Positions 62,962 to 64,000 of a stretch of DNA of 64,000 bases are shown here, piece by piece. The DNA comes from an uncultured cyanobacterium (lineage in GTDB: Bacteria; Cyanobacteriota; Cyanobacteriia; PCC-6307; Cyanobiaceae), in contig CAIOGZ010000010.1 of assembly GCA_903858015.1 (NCBI GenBank), positions 1 to 64,000 of the forward strand, given 5' to 3'. The translations under genes and the position numbers were made by a program. The notes below the pieces were generated by a model. The model searched no databases and was not told the origin of the DNA. It worked only from the letters and a program-made list of their open reading frames with translations. Each line of letters starts with the position of its first letter. The first letter of the stretch is position 1.

Positions 62962-63030
62962 GGCTAAGGGGGGTAGTCAGCTTGAGGGTAGACACGACTG
63001 TGCAGCAGCGCGCCGCCTAGCCTGTTAAGG

Positions 63031-63651
63031 ATGGACGATCCCTACCGCAGCAGCCGCAAAGCCAGCAACAAAGCCAGCAGCAACAAAGCCACCAGCCGCA
63101 ACATCAGCAGCCGGCCCGCCACTAGCCCGCCCGCTAACAGCCGGCGCATCGGCAATGTGTCGTACCTGCTGCCGCCCCCCCGTCCCCCTGCTGCCGCCGT
63201 GGCCGACTGCCTGGCCAGGCTGGAGCGGGACTGGCAACGGCAGGGGCACCTGGCGGCCCTGTGGCAGGCCTGGCCGCGGATCGCCGGTCCCCAGCTCGCC
63301 CCCCACTGCCGGCCGCTCGACCTGCAGGCCGGCGTGCTCACGGTGGGGGCAGCCCCAGGACCGTGGCTGCTGGCCCTTCGCTACAACCGTCACCAGCTGC
63401 TGGGTGCCCTGCGCGGCGCCGGATTCACCCTGCGGGATCTACGCCTGCGCCAGCACTACGGCGACGCCATCGCCCCGCCCGGATCGGAGGTTGAGGCCGA
63501 GGTTTGGGCCCGCCACCCCAGCCGGATCGATGTGCATGGGCTGGCCAACTGCCCCGCCTGCGCCCGGCCGGCGCCCGCCGGGGAGATGGCCCGCTGGGGC
63601 CACTGTGGTTTCTGTCGCCGGGCCGCCCTGGCCGCTCCGCCCCTGGGCTAA
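63031..63651 (+). CDS. DUF721/DciA-like protein with a C-terminal zinc ribbon
   Basis: 206 residues. A basic Ser/Lys/Asn-rich N-terminus (about 45 residues) precedes the DUF721 domain: WQAWPRIAGPQLAPHCRPLD, LQAGVLTVGAAPGPWLLALR and YNRHQLLGALRGAGF. This is the KH-like fold of DciA, the loader or regulator of replicative helicase in many bacteria. The last 50 residues hold CPACARP and then CGFC after about 15 residues, a C2-C2 zinc-ribbon pattern. Whether it acts with DnaB is inferred. It is divergent from vipp1. Confidence 0.78.
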   Translation: MDDPYRSSRKASNKASSNKATSRNISSRPATSPPANSRRIGNVSYLLPPPRPPAAAVADCLARLERDWQRQGHLAALWQAWPRIAGPQLAPHCRPLDLQAGVLTVGAAPGPWLLALRYNRHQLLGALRGAGFTLRDLRLRQHYGDAIAPPGSEVEAEVWARHPSRIDVHGLANCPACARPAPAGEMARWGHCGFCRRAALAAPPLG

Positions 63652-63666
63652 CCGGCCCAAGCCGCG

Positions 63667-64000
63667 CTAGCGAGGCAGGGCGGCGCCTGGTGGGGCTGCC
63701 GGGCTGCCGGCAACCCCGGCCGGCGGCGGTGGCGCCCCACAGGAACTCTCCAGATGGGCCAGATACAGCGGCATTTGCTGGGCAGCCATGGCCCGGGCTT
63801 CAGCCTCCCGATGCCAGCTTTTGGCGGCGTAGAGGGCATCGATGTCGCGCAGATCGGCGCGGCTGAGGTTGGCGCGCAGGAATTCGTTAGTGAGCAGCGG
63901 CTTGCCGCGGCGACAGCGGGCCTGCACCGCATGCCAGCCCTCGTGCATCAAGGTGTCGAGCTGGTTACCGCGGGGGCAGACCACGATGCGGCGGGTGCCG
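63667..64000 (-). CDS. Partial protein with an HExxH metallopeptidase-like motif
   Basis: The N-terminus is outside the window; 110 residues are visible. TRRIVVCPRGNQLDTLMHEG and WHAVQARCRRG include HEGWH, which fits the HExxH zinc motif, and a following helix. C-terminal residues have MAAQQMPLYLAHLESSCGAP. The family is not recognised; related cyanobacterial proteins with this motif have unknown roles. The frame stays open to the window edge, and a GTG at 63982-63984 is not likely to be the start. Confidence 0.6.
   Translation of the reverse strand, partial: GTRRIVVCPRGNQLDTLMHEGWHAVQARCRRGKPLLTNEFLRANLSRADLRDIDALYAAKSWHREAEARAMAAQQMPLYLAHLESSCGAPPPPAGVAGSPAAPPGAALPR

Overview
The window is 64 kb of a high-GC, gene-dense cyanobacterial chromosome, most like a picocyanobacterium of the Synechococcus/Cyanobium group. 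The evidence is a set of cyanobacterial genes (ndhB, vipp1, a cyAbrB regulator, a DUF2232 membrane protein, a DUF1822 protein, a DUF721/DciA-like protein, a bifunctional-nuclease family protein), several HIP1 octamers (GCGATCGC, for example at 8375 and 11255), and operons that commonly overlap by 1-14 bp. I see no rRNA, tRNA or CRISPR array.

Left edge (1-1,035): an IS5-family element enters from the left and appears to have cut a small gene. A second IS5 fragment, one unknown gene and a cluster of GCACTG boxes follow. 1.0-12.5 kb, plus strand: an NCS2 permease, a secreted unknown protein, a broken YqhA-type gene, pyrC, malic enzyme, a fused pyrF-pyrE UMP synthase, a stand-alone phosphoribosyltransferase and a P-type ATPase whose cation site looks like Na,K-ATPase. 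Two pyrimidine genes (de novo steps 3, 5 and 6) lie in this run.

12.6-21.3 kb is the most unusual region. A sigma-70-like gene, a DUF1822 gene and a gene fusing a CHAT caspase-like domain to a TakP-type TRAP solute-binding domain form a tight plus-strand operon. It converges, with a 26-bp overlap, on a minus-strand operon of a J-domain-like protein, a half-size EamA permease, an OB-fold membrane protein and two flotillin/SPFH proteins. I read this as a candidate envelope-sensing or membrane-microdomain module; that is inference.

21.6-32.9 kb: a DsbA-like oxidoreductase, a DOMON-like protein with an APH-type kinase, a TauE/SafE exporter, an FdhF/YdeP molybdoenzyme followed by a MOSC protein, a CDF metal exporter, groEL without groES, and nanE. 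33.0-42.4 kb: an ABC-2 exporter with ctaB and ctaA, divergent from coxBAC (an A2-type cytochrome c oxidase), so haem A synthesis and the oxidase sit together. The oxidase genes are visibly less GC-rich than their flanks.

42.6-64 kb: cyAbrB, HdeD, riboflavin synthase, a bifunctional nuclease overlapping a 4Fe-4S aldo/keto reductase, a minus-strand operon (topA, lipoprotein, DUF2232, CobT-like, substrate-binding lipoprotein), ndhB with an ABC ATPase and a CNNM/CBS protein, then a second minus-strand group (vipp1, thioredoxin, aminotransferase, birA, M23 peptidase, ppk2), a DUF721 zinc-ribbon protein and a partial HExxH protein.

A theme across the window is short imperfect tandem repeats with 14-18 bp units, between genes and also inside coding regions as low-complexity protein segments.
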